Below are positions 19,534 through 27,578 of a stretch of DNA of 64,000 nucleotides, one piece after another (positions within the stretch are counted from its first letter, which is position 1; each line of letters starts with the position of its first letter). Source of the DNA: Streptomyces sp. CMB-StM0423. Lineage in GTDB: Bacteria > Actinomycetota > Actinomycetes > Streptomycetales > Streptomycetaceae. The notes under the pieces were generated by a model. The model made no database searches. It was not told the DNA's origin and saw only the letters and a program-made list of their open reading frames with translations. Both the position numbers and the translations under genes were made by a program. The DNA lies in contig NZ_CP025407.1 in NCBI RefSeq assembly GCF_002847285.1, positions 5,335,001-5,399,000 of the forward strand, given 5' to 3'.

Positions 19534-20187
19534 GTGCGTACACACCTCGTCTGGGACTGGAACGGCACTCTCTTCCACGACATCCACGCGGTGATAGAGG
19601 CGACGAACGCCTCCTTCACCGAGCTGGGCCTGCCGCCCATCACGCTGGAGCGCTATCGCGAGCTGTACTGCGTCCCCGTGCCGCGGTTCTACGAGCGGCT
19701 GCTGGGCCGGCTGCCGACGGCCGAGGAGTGGGAGATCATGGACGAGACCTTCCACCGGCACTACTGGGTGCGCGCCGAGGAGGCCGCCCTCGCCGACGGC
19801 GCGGCGGAGCTGCTGGCGCAGCGGCGGGCCGCGGGCCAGACGCAGTCGCTGTGCTCCCTCGCGCCGCACGCGCAACTGCTGCCGATGGTGCGTTCGCACG
19901 GCATCGCGGACCACTTCGTACGGATCGACGGCCGCACCGGCCCGTCCGACAGCGGGAAGGCGACGCACATGGTGCGCCACCTCGGCGAGCTCCAGGGCAT
20001 AGACCCGGCCCGTACGGTCGTGATCGGGGACGCGGTGGACGACGCCACGGCCGCGCGGCACGCGGGGGTACGGGCCGTGCTCTACACCGGCGGTTCGCAC
20101 AGCCGCGCGAGCCTGGAGGCCGCGGGCGTCCCGGTCGTGGACAGCCTGGCGGAGGCGGTCGCCGCGGCGGACGAGCTGGCGGCGTAA
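19534..20187 (+). CDS. HAD family hydrolase
   Basis: 217 residues, GTG start at 19534. Motif I is DWNGTLFHD, with Asp nucleophile and an Asn in place of the usual second-position residue. Motif II is the Ser region in LCSLAPH, motif III a Lys in the GKATHMV segment, and motif IV VVIGDAVDDATAA. The helical cap between motifs I and II (about 20-95) places it in the phosphoglycolate-phosphatase-like subgroup. The likely reaction is dephosphorylation of a small phosphate ester; the substrate is unknown. It is cytoplasmic. It sits between a DUF6912 gene and the NAD-glutamate dehydrogenase gene. Confidence 0.88.
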   Translation: MRTHLVWDWNGTLFHDIHAVIEATNASFTELGLPPITLERYRELYCVPVPRFYERLLGRLPTAEEWEIMDETFHRHYWVRAEEAALADGAAELLAQRRAAGQTQSLCSLAPHAQLLPMVRSHGIADHFVRIDGRTGPSDSGKATHMVRHLGELQGIDPARTVVIGDAVDDATAARHAGVRAVLYTGGSHSRASLEAAGVPVVDSLAEAVAAADELAA

Positions 20188-20725
20188 CGCGCCCCGGGCG
20201 GCCCGTCCGGCACCGGGCTCCACCCCTCGCTCGTACGCGCCGATGGTGACGTTCGCCACCCCGCGGCACACCGGACCCAACAGGGCCATACGGAAGGCTT
20301 TAGTCCAGGTGAAGGACGTTCCGCAGGCTGGAGAAGCTGTGCGAATCGTCAAAGAACAGGGGCTGCGTTTGTACACATTCGGCCGTGGACGGCGACTGGC
20401 CCCTAGGGGATAGCCTGGTGGGCGTGATCAGCCCGATATCTCATGGGGGCGACGGAGGCGGGGCCCGCGGGGCCACCACCGCGCCCCTCCCGGCGTCGGT
20501 CGGCGCCGGGGACCCCGACCGGGGGACGGCTGATCGGCGAAACCGGTGCCGCCGCCCGATGATGGCCGGAAGCGGACCGATGAGTTTCCCGTTCCGGCAC
20601 GATGCCGCGCAGGGCCCGGAGGCATCCGGGCCGCGGTGCCGTGCCCGCTCGTCAGCAAGGGCCGGGGAACACTCCCGGCCCACAAGAACCGTCACGCAAC
20701 GGCGCGCGACAGGAGCCTGAGGACC
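20188..20725 (+). promoter_or_regulatory. Upstream region of NAD-glutamate dehydrogenase gene
   Basis: This is 538 bp between the HAD gene and the dehydrogenase gene. The part from about 20280 to 20415 has lower GC than its surroundings and contains the doubtful small ORF. A GTG frame from 20403 to 20720 ends 5 bp before the dehydrogenase start but lacks normal codon bias, so I do not call it a gene. The promoter must lie here; CTAGGGGATAGCCTGG around 20404 is the most promoter-like segment but no clear -35 accompanies it. Confidence 0.4.
20243..20413 (+). CDS. Possible small protein with a TTA codon (uncertain)
   Basis: An ATG-initiated frame of 56 codons, ending TAG at 20411-20413, encodes a basic peptide that includes IRKALVQVKDVPQAG and GLRLYTFGRGRRLAP. 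Codon 20 (20300-20302) is TTA, the rare leucine codon read by the bldA tRNA in Streptomyces. About one third of third positions are A or T, unlike the neighbouring genes, and no ribosome-binding site precedes the ATG. It may be a small bldA-dependent gene, an imported fragment, or non-coding sequence in the leader of the glutamate dehydrogenase gene. Confidence 0.3.
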   Translation: MVTFATPRHTGPNRAIRKALVQVKDVPQAGEAVRIVKEQGLRLYTFGRGRRLAPRG

Positions 20726-23700
20726 ATGCAGATCAAGCTGGCTGAAGCCAAGAACGAGCTGCTCGCGCGCGCGGCGCGGGTGGACGGGACGGGTGAGGGG
20801 GGATTGCCTCCCGAGACCCTCGACGCGTACCTCCAGCGCTATTACCTGCATACCGCGCCCGAGGATCTGCTCGGCCGTGACCCGGTCGACGTCTTCGGCG
20901 CCGCGCTCTCCCACTACCGCCTGGCCCAGAACCGCCCGCAGGGCACCGCCAACGTGCGCGTGCACACGCCCACGGTCGAGGAGAACGGCTGGACGTCCAG
21001 CCACAGTGTCGTCGAAGTAGTAATGGACGATATGCCGTTTTTGGTGGACTCCGTCACCAATGAGCTGTCTCGCCAGGGGCGCGGCATTCATCTGGTGATC
21101 CACCCGCAGATCGTCGTCCGCCGGGACGTCACCGGCAAGCTGCTGGAGGTCCTGGACGCCGGCCGCGACCCGAACGCCTCGCCGCCCTACGCCCGCGGCC
21201 TCGAAGACCTGCCGCACGACGCCGTGATCGAGTCCTGGATCCACGTCGAGATCGACCGCGAGTCCGACCGCGCGGACCTCAAGCAGATCACCGCCGACCT
21301 GATGCGGGTGCTGTCCGACGCCCGCGAGGCCGTCGAGGACTGGCAGAAGATGCGCGACTCCGCCCTGCGCATCGCCGACGACCTCGACGAGGAGCCGCTG
21401 CCGGACGACATGCCCACGCAGGAGGTCGAGGAGGCCAGGGAGCTGCTGCGCTGGCTCGCCGCCGACCACTTCACCTTCCTGGGCTACCGGGAGTACCGCC
21501 TGACGGTCAACAGCGACGGCGAGGAGCTGACCGCCGTCCCCGGCACCGGCCTCGGCATTCTGCGCGCCGACCCGTCGCACGCCGCGTTCGCCAAGGACGA
21601 CGGCAAGCCGCAGCCCGCCTCCGAGTCCTTCCACCGGCTGCCCGCCGACGTCCGCGCCAAGGCCCGCGAGCACCGCATGCTGGTGCTCACCAAGGCCAAC
21701 AGCCGCGCCACCGTGCACCGCCCGGCCTACCTCGACTACGTCGGCGTGAAGAAGTTCGACGCCGACGGCAACGTCGTCGGCGAGCGGCGCTTCCTCGGCC
21801 TGTTCTCCTCCGCCGCGTACACCGAGTCCGTACGCCGCGTGCCCGTCGTCCGCCGCAAGGTCGCCGAGGTCCTCAGCCGGGCCGGCTTCACGCCCAACAG
21901 CCACGACGGCCGCGACCTGCTGCAGATCCTGGAGACGTACCCGCGCGACGAGCTGTTCCAGATCCCCGTCGCGGAGCTGCAGTCCATCGTCATCAGCGTG
22001 CTGTACCTGCAGGAGCGCCGCCGGCTGCGGCTGTTCCTCCGGCAGGAGGAGTACGGGCGCTACTATTCGGCGCTCGTCTACCTGCCGCGCGACCGCTACA
22101 CCACCTCGGTGCGGCTGCGGCTCGTCGACATCCTCAAGGAGGAGCTGGGCGGCACCTCCGTCGACTTCACCGCCTGGAACACCGAGTCGGTCCTGTCCCG
22201 GCTGCACTTCGTCGTCCGCGTCGACCCCGGCACCGGGCTGCGCGAGCTGACCGAGACCGACGTCCACCGCATCGAGAACCGCCTCGCGGACGCCTCCCGC
22301 TCCTGGAACGACGGCTTCACCGAGGCGCTGGTCGCCGAGTTCGGCGAGGAGCGCGCCGCCGAGTTGGGGCACCGTTACGCCGGCGCCTTCCCCGAGGGCT
22401 ACAAGGAGGACTTCGCGCCCCGCGCCGCCGTCTCCGACCTCCAGCACTTCGAGAAGCTCAGTTCGCGGGGCGGCACCGCCAAGTTCGCCCTCAGCCTCTA
22501 CGAGCCGGTGGGCGCCGCGCCCAACGAGCGCCGGCTGAAGGTGTACGGGGCGGGCGCGCCCTTCTCGCTGACCCGCGTGCTGCCCGTGCTGCACAACCTC
22601 GGCGTCGAGGTCACCGAGGAGCGGCCGTACGTGCTGCGCTGCGGCGGCGTCACCGACGCGTGGGTCTCGGACTTCGGGCTGCTGTTCCCGCCGTCGCAGA
22701 ACGGCGGCGGCCTGGAGGTCGGCGAGGACGCGCGCGAGCGCTTCCAGGAGACGTTCGTCGCGGTGTGGAACGGCGAGGCGGAGGACGACGGGCTCAACTC
22801 CCTCGTGCCCGTCGCCGGGCTGACGTGGCGGCAGGCGATGGTGCTGCGCGCGTACGCCCGCTATCTGCGCCAGGCCGGCTCGAAGTTCAGCCCGGCGTAC
22901 ATGGAGGACACCCTCCGTACCAACGTGCACACCACCCGGCTGCTGGTGACCCTCTTCGAGGCGCGCATGGCGCCGGAGCGGCAGCACGCCGGGCGGGAGC
23001 TGACGGACGGCATCCTGGAGGAGCTGAACGGCGCGCTGGACCAGGTGGCCTCGCTCGACGAGGACCGCATCCTGCGCTCGTTCCTCACCGCCATCCAGGC
23101 CACGCTGCGGACCAACTACTTCCAGCACGACGGCGACGGGAAGTCCTGGCACTCGTACCTGTCGCTGAAGCTCGACCCGCAGGCCATCCCCGGACTGCCA
23201 GAGCCGCGCCCGGAGTACGAGATCTGGGTGTACTCACCGCGTGTCGAGGGCGTGCACCTGCGCTTCGGCAAGGTCGCGCGCGGCGGGCTGCGCTGGTCCG
23301 ACCGGCGCGAGGACTTCCGCACCGAGGTCCTGGGCCTGGTGAAGGCGCAGGAGGTGAAGAACACCGTCATCGTCCCGGCCGGCGCCAAGGGCGGCTTCGT
23401 CGGCAAGCGGCTGCCGGACCCGTCGGCGGACCGGGACGCCTGGCTGGCCGAAGGCATCGCCTGCTACAAGACGTTCATCTACGGCATGCTCGACATCACC
23501 GACAACCTCGTCGGCGGCGAGGTCGTGCACCCCAAGAACGTCGTCCGGCACGACGAGGACGACACGTACCTGGTCGTCGCCGCCGACAAGGGCACCGCGA
23601 CCTTCTCCGACATTGCCAACGAGGTCGCCGTCTCGTACGACTTCTGGCTCGGCGACGCGTTCGCCTCCGGCGGCTCCGCGGGCTACGACCACAAGGGCAT

Positions 23701-25720
23701 GGGCATCACCGCCCGCGGCGCCTGGGAGTCGGTCAAGCGGCACTTCCGCGAGCTGGGCGTGGACTGCCAGACGGAGGACTTCACCGCCGTCGGCATCGGC
23801 GACATGTCGGGTGACGTCTTCGGCAACGGGATGCTGCTCAGCGAGCACACCCGGCTGATTGCCGCGTTCGACCACCGGCACATCATCGTCGACCCCGACC
23901 CGGACCCGGCCGTCTCCTACGCCGAGCGCCGCCGGCTCTTCGAGCTGCCGCGCTCGTCCTGGGAGGACTACGACAGCCGCAAGCTCTCCGAGGGCGGCGG
24001 GGTGTTCTCCCGCAAGGCCAAGGCGATCCCGGTGAACGCGAAGATGCGCCGGGCACTCGGCATCCGCGACGGCGCCGCGAAGATGACGCCCGCCGAGCTG
24101 ATGAAGGCGATCCTCCAGGCGCCGGTCGACCTGCTGTGGAACGGCGGCATCGGTACGTACGTGAAGTCCTCGGCGGAGGCGCAGGCCGACGCGGGCGACC
24201 GGGCGAACGACGCGATCCGGGTGGACGGCATCGACGTACGGGCGCGGATCGTCGGCGAGGGCGGCAACCTCGGGCTGACGCAGCTCGGCCGGATCGAGTT
24301 CGCGCGGTTCGGCGGCCCCGGCGGCAAGGGCGGCAAGATCAACACCGACGCGATCGACAACAGCGCGGGTGTGGACACGTCCGACCACGAAGTGAACATC
24401 AAGATCCTGCTCAACCAGGTCATCGGCGACGGCGACATGACCGTCAAGCAGCGCAACAAGCTGCTGGGGGAGATGACCGACGAGGTCGCCGCGCTGGTGC
24501 TGCGCAACAACTACGCGCAGAACACCGCCCTGGCCAACGCCGTCGCGCAGGCCCCCAGCCTGCTCCAGGCCCACCACCGGTACATGCGCAAGCTCAGCAA
24601 GGAGGGCGCGCTCGACCGGGACCTGGAGTTCCTGCCCGGCGAGAAGCAGGTGCGCGAGCGCCTCACCGCGGGCCTGGGCCTCACCCAGCCCGAGCTGGCG
24701 GTGCTGCTGGGCTACACGAAGATCACCACGGCGGAGGACCTGGTCGCCACCGTGCTGCCGGACGACCCGTATCTGGAGCGGCTGCTGTTCGCGTACTTCC
24801 CGCAGCCGCTGCGCGAGCGCTTCCCCGACCAGATCCGCGCGCACGCGCTGCGCCGCGAGATCGTCACCACCGTGCTGGTCAACGACACGGTCAACACCGG
24901 CGGTACGACGTTCGTGCACCGGCTGAAGGAGGAGACCGGCGCGTCGACCGAGGAGATCGTACGGGCGCACACCGCGGCCCGCGCGATCTTCCACCTCGGC
25001 GACTTCTGGGACGAGGTCGAGACCCTCGACAACGTCATCGCCGCCGACATCCAGACCCGTATCCGGCTGCACTCGCGCCGGCTGGTCGAGCGCGCCACCC
25101 GCTGGCTGCTCAACAACCGGCCGCAGCCGCTGCAACTCGGCGAGACGATCGACTTCTTCAGCGAGCGCATCGGGCAGGTCTGGGCGGCGCTGCCGAAGCT
25201 GCTGCGCGGCACGGACCTGGAGTGGTACGAGCGCAACCAGAACGAGCTGACCGACAACGGCGTCCCGGCCGAGCTGGCGCAGCGGGTGGCCACGTTCTCG
25301 GCGGCGTTCCCGGCGATGGACATCGTGGCCGTCGCCGACCGCACCGGGCACGAGCCGCTGGACGTCGCGGAGGTGTACTACGACCTCGGTGACCGGCTGC
25401 ACATCAGCAACCTGATGGACCGCATCGTCGAACTCCCGCGGGCAGACAGGTGGCAGTCCATGGCCCGCGCGGCGATCCGCGAGGACCTGTACGCGGCGCA
25501 CGCGTTGCTCACCGCCGCGGTGCTGTCCGCGGAGCCGGAGGCGGAGGGCGAGGCGATCACGCCGGAGCTGCGGTTCAAGACCTGGGAGGCGAAGAACACC
25601 GCGATCCTCGGGCGGGCGCGCAGCACGCTGGAGGAGATCCAGGGGTCGGAGTCGTTCGACCTGGCGAACCTGTCGGTGGCGATGCGGACGATGCGCACGC
25701 TGCTGCGGACGAACCGGTAG
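20726..25720 (+). CDS. NAD-specific glutamate dehydrogenase, 180-kDa class
   Basis: 1664 residues, ATG at 20726, with GAGG about 4-7 nt upstream. It belongs to the very large (L-180) NAD-dependent glutamate dehydrogenases first characterised in Streptomyces clavuligerus, which convert glutamate to 2-oxoglutarate and ammonium, mainly in catabolism. The long N-terminal regulatory half contains DDMPFLVDSVTNELSRQGR and LLRWLAADHFTFLGYREY. The catalytic core is in the second half: FGKVARGGLRWSDRREDFR, VIVPAGAKGGFVGKRLP with the active-site Lys, DMSGDVFGNGMLLSE and LLWNGGIGTYVKSS. The length matches the family. It is cytoplasmic and probably monocistronic, as the next gene has its own spacing of 66 bp. 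A long antisense frame across it is a GC artefact. Confidence 0.96.
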   Translation: MQIKLAEAKNELLARAARVDGTGEGGLPPETLDAYLQRYYLHTAPEDLLGRDPVDVFGAALSHYRLAQNRPQGTANVRVHTPTVEENGWTSSHSVVEVVMDDMPFLVDSVTNELSRQGRGIHLVIHPQIVVRRDVTGKLLEVLDAGRDPNASPPYARGLEDLPHDAVIESWIHVEIDRESDRADLKQITADLMRVLSDAREAVEDWQKMRDSALRIADDLDEEPLPDDMPTQEVEEARELLRWLAADHFTFLGYREYRLTVNSDGEELTAVPGTGLGILRADPSHAAFAKDDGKPQPASESFHRLPADVRAKAREHRMLVLTKANSRATVHRPAYLDYVGVKKFDADGNVVGERRFLGLFSSAAYTESVRRVPVVRRKVAEVLSRAGFTPNSHDGRDLLQILETYPRDELFQIPVAELQSIVISVLYLQERRRLRLFLRQEEYGRYYSALVYLPRDRYTTSVRLRLVDILKEELGGTSVDFTAWNTESVLSRLHFVVRVDPGTGLRELTETDVHRIENRLADASRSWNDGFTEALVAEFGEERAAELGHRYAGAFPEGYKEDFAPRAAVSDLQHFEKLSSRGGTAKFALSLYEPVGAAPNERRLKVYGAGAPFSLTRVLPVLHNLGVEVTEERPYVLRCGGVTDAWVSDFGLLFPPSQNGGGLEVGEDARERFQETFVAVWNGEAEDDGLNSLVPVAGLTWRQAMVLRAYARYLRQAGSKFSPAYMEDTLRTNVHTTRLLVTLFEARMAPERQHAGRELTDGILEELNGALDQVASLDEDRILRSFLTAIQATLRTNYFQHDGDGKSWHSYLSLKLDPQAIPGLPEPRPEYEIWVYSPRVEGVHLRFGKVARGGLRWSDRREDFRTEVLGLVKAQEVKNTVIVPAGAKGGFVGKRLPDPSADRDAWLAEGIACYKTFIYGMLDITDNLVGGEVVHPKNVVRHDEDDTYLVVAADKGTATFSDIANEVAVSYDFWLGDAFASGGSAGYDHKGMGITARGAWESVKRHFRELGVDCQTEDFTAVGIGDMSGDVFGNGMLLSEHTRLIAAFDHRHIIVDPDPDPAVSYAERRRLFELPRSSWEDYDSRKLSEGGGVFSRKAKAIPVNAKMRRALGIRDGAAKMTPAELMKAILQAPVDLLWNGGIGTYVKSSAEAQADAGDRANDAIRVDGIDVRARIVGEGGNLGLTQLGRIEFARFGGPGGKGGKINTDAIDNSAGVDTSDHEVNIKILLNQVIGDGDMTVKQRNKLLGEMTDEVAALVLRNNYAQNTALANAVAQAPSLLQAHHRYMRKLSKEGALDRDLEFLPGEKQVRERLTAGLGLTQPELAVLLGYTKITTAEDLVATVLPDDPYLERLLFAYFPQPLRERFPDQIRAHALRREIVTTVLVNDTVNTGGTTFVHRLKEETGASTEEIVRAHTAARAIFHLGDFWDEVETLDNVIAADIQTRIRLHSRRLVERATRWLLNNRPQPLQLGETIDFFSERIGQVWAALPKLLRGTDLEWYERNQNELTDNGVPAELAQRVATFSAAFPAMDIVAVADRTGHEPLDVAEVYYDLGDRLHISNLMDRIVELPRADRWQSMARAAIREDLYAAHALLTAAVLSAEPEAEGEAITPELRFKTWEAKNTAILGRARSTLEEIQGSESFDLANLSVAMRTMRTLLRTNR

Positions 25721-25786
25721 GAGGAGGGCGGCGGCGCGGGGCGTTGCTCGAAGTCCGGGGCGGGCGAATGACGTAGTTTGTCCCGC

Positions 25787-27346
25787 ATGGGGCAGACAGC
25801 CACGGACCAGCGACCGCCGCGCGTCGGCCCCGGCACGGCGTCCGTCGTCGCCGCGTACCGCCGCGCGCTTCCCCGCGCCGTCCGCCGCCACCTCGCCGTC
25901 CTCACCGCGCCGCACCACGCCGACCGGCTCCGCGCCGCGATCAGGGCCCGCCGCGAGCAGGCCGCCACCGAGGCCCCCGGCCACGTCGTCATCACCGTCG
26001 ACGGCCGGCCGCGCATCGCGCATCTGCAGCGCACGCTCTCCCCGGTGCAGGCCCGCCGCGTCGGGGTGCTCAAGGTCACCCGGGCGCTGCGGAACGCCGG
26101 CGTCCCGCACTTCGCGGTACGGGGCCGGGCGTGCGGCCCCTCGGTCGTCGCCGTGCCCGCGGACCAGCGCCGCCGGGCGTGCCGGGCGCTGGCCCGGCTG
26201 TGCCGGGTGCAGCCGGCGTACGTGACGGTGGTGGCGGGCGAGGGTGCGGGCGCGGGGTCTGGTGCGGGGCACGGGGCCGGTCTGGCGGGGGGCGGCGCGG
26301 CCGGTGCGTACCCGCGCCTCGTGCCCGGCTACGAGCCGGGCGTCTGGCAGCAGTTGGAGAAAGCCGACGTGCTGCGCCTCACCTGGTACCGCACCGAGCC
26401 CGGCCTGCGGCTCGTCATCGGCGCCGACTCCGGCTGCGAGGTGGAGTTCTGGCACGAGGACGCCACCGGCGACCGGCTGCTCGCGCCCCGCCCCGGCCGC
26501 GTCGCCGACAGCGTCCCGGCCGGTGCCACCGCCGTGAAGATGACCGACCGCGGCTCCTGGGGCTGCGGCCGGCTCACGCTGCGTACCCGCGAGGAGTTCG
26601 CGCACCCGCTGCCCGAGGACGTCACGTACGCGATCGATGCGGTGTTCACCTGGACCGACCCCGAACTGCGCTACGCGCTGCGCTCCCTCGCCACCTACGC
26701 GCCCTGGCTCCGCCGCATCTACCTGCTCACCGACGACGGCGAGCCGTCGTGGCTGGACACCGCGCACCCGGGGCTGAAGGTCGTCGGGCACCGCGAGGTC
26801 TTCGCCGACCCGACCGTGCTGCCGACGTCCAACCCGCGCGCCGTCGAGAGCCAACTGCACCACATCGAGGGCCTGGCCGAGCACTTCCTGTACTTCGGCG
26901 ACCGCCTCTTCCTGGGCACCGAGACCGTCCCCGAGCAGTTCTTCCTCGCCAACGGCCTCACGCGGTTCTTCGTCTCGCCCGTACAGGAGCCGCTGCGGCA
27001 CGCCCCGCACCCGCTGCGGCGCAGCGTGCTGTGCGAGATCGAGCGCGAGTTCGGCGACCGGCACGTGGCGACCGCCGCCCACCGCGACCCGCGCCGCGAC
27101 GACCTCGCGATCCCGTCGTCGCTGTACCGCCACTACGCCGCCCACACCGGCCGCGCGGCGGCCGCGACGCTGCGCTACGCGGACGTCGACCTGGCGGCAC
27201 CCGGCGCGGACGCCGTGCTGCGGGGGCTGCTTGCGGCGCGGAACCGGACGGTGATCCGGGCCAGGGGCACGGGGGCGCCGGGGCTGCTGGGGGCGTTCCT
27301 GGAGGCGTACTTCCCGGTGCCGAGCGCGTACGAGCTGCCGGGGTGA
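25787..27346 (+). CDS. Stealth-type protein lacking catalytic signature
   Basis: 519 residues, ATG at 25787. It is paralogous to the Stealth protein at 30126-32075: both share an N-terminal domain with HFAVRG and a core with YAPW, WLDTAHP, ESQLHHI and LAEHFLYF. Stealth proteins transfer sugar-1-phosphate units to build capsule or wall polymers. Here the first conserved region is cut short (IDAVFTWT at 283-290 runs straight into PELRYALRS, about 32 residues missing). The catalytic NDDVFLG motif reads GDRLFLG (371-373), and about 30 residues before the third conserved region are also gone. The frame is otherwise intact with normal codon usage. It may be a pseudoenzyme with a regulatory or structural role, or an early stage of decay. 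Confidence 0.8.
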   Translation: MGQTATDQRPPRVGPGTASVVAAYRRALPRAVRRHLAVLTAPHHADRLRAAIRARREQAATEAPGHVVITVDGRPRIAHLQRTLSPVQARRVGVLKVTRALRNAGVPHFAVRGRACGPSVVAVPADQRRRACRALARLCRVQPAYVTVVAGEGAGAGSGAGHGAGLAGGGAAGAYPRLVPGYEPGVWQQLEKADVLRLTWYRTEPGLRLVIGADSGCEVEFWHEDATGDRLLAPRPGRVADSVPAGATAVKMTDRGSWGCGRLTLRTREEFAHPLPEDVTYAIDAVFTWTDPELRYALRSLATYAPWLRRIYLLTDDGEPSWLDTAHPGLKVVGHREVFADPTVLPTSNPRAVESQLHHIEGLAEHFLYFGDRLFLGTETVPEQFFLANGLTRFFVSPVQEPLRHAPHPLRRSVLCEIEREFGDRHVATAAHRDPRRDDLAIPSSLYRHYAAHTGRAAAATLRYADVDLAAPGADAVLRGLLAARNRTVIRARGTGAPGLLGAFLEAYFPVPSAYELPG

Positions 27347-27519
27347 GGGCGGCGGCCGGCCGGCTGGACGCCGAGCACCTGACGGTGCTGGACGGGCGGA
27401 CGCCGAACGTGTGCGTGCGGCTGCCGGCGGACGGGGCGGGACGGTCGGGGCCGTGGCTGCGGGTGGGGGGCCGGGCGCTGCCGCTGGAGGTGGCGCGCGC
27501 GAGCGTGCCGCCGCGCTGA
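27343..27519 (+). CDS. Short hypothetical protein coupled to Stealth-like gene
   Basis: 58 codons starting at a GTG that overlaps the TGA of the preceding gene (GTGA), so translational coupling is possible. The peptide includes GRLDAEHLTVLDGRTPNVC and PWLRVGGRALPLEVARA. It has high G/C at third positions, as expected for coding DNA. I do not recognise it; it could be the C-terminal scrap of a larger glycosyltransferase-like protein or a genuine small partner. Confidence 0.4.
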   Translation: MRAAAGRLDAEHLTVLDGRTPNVCVRLPADGAGRSGPWLRVGGRALPLEVARASVPPR

Positions 27520-27578
27520 CGCGGGCGGTGGCCCGTCGCGTACGAACCGCGCGCCCCGACCCGGTGCGTACGGCAGCG

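Noticed and set aside
20403-20720. GTG frame of 106 codons ending 5 bp before glutamate dehydrogenase
   Set aside because: Third-position GC is lower than in true genes here, there is no family signature, and the Arg/Pro-rich composition is typical of spurious frames. It could still be a leader.
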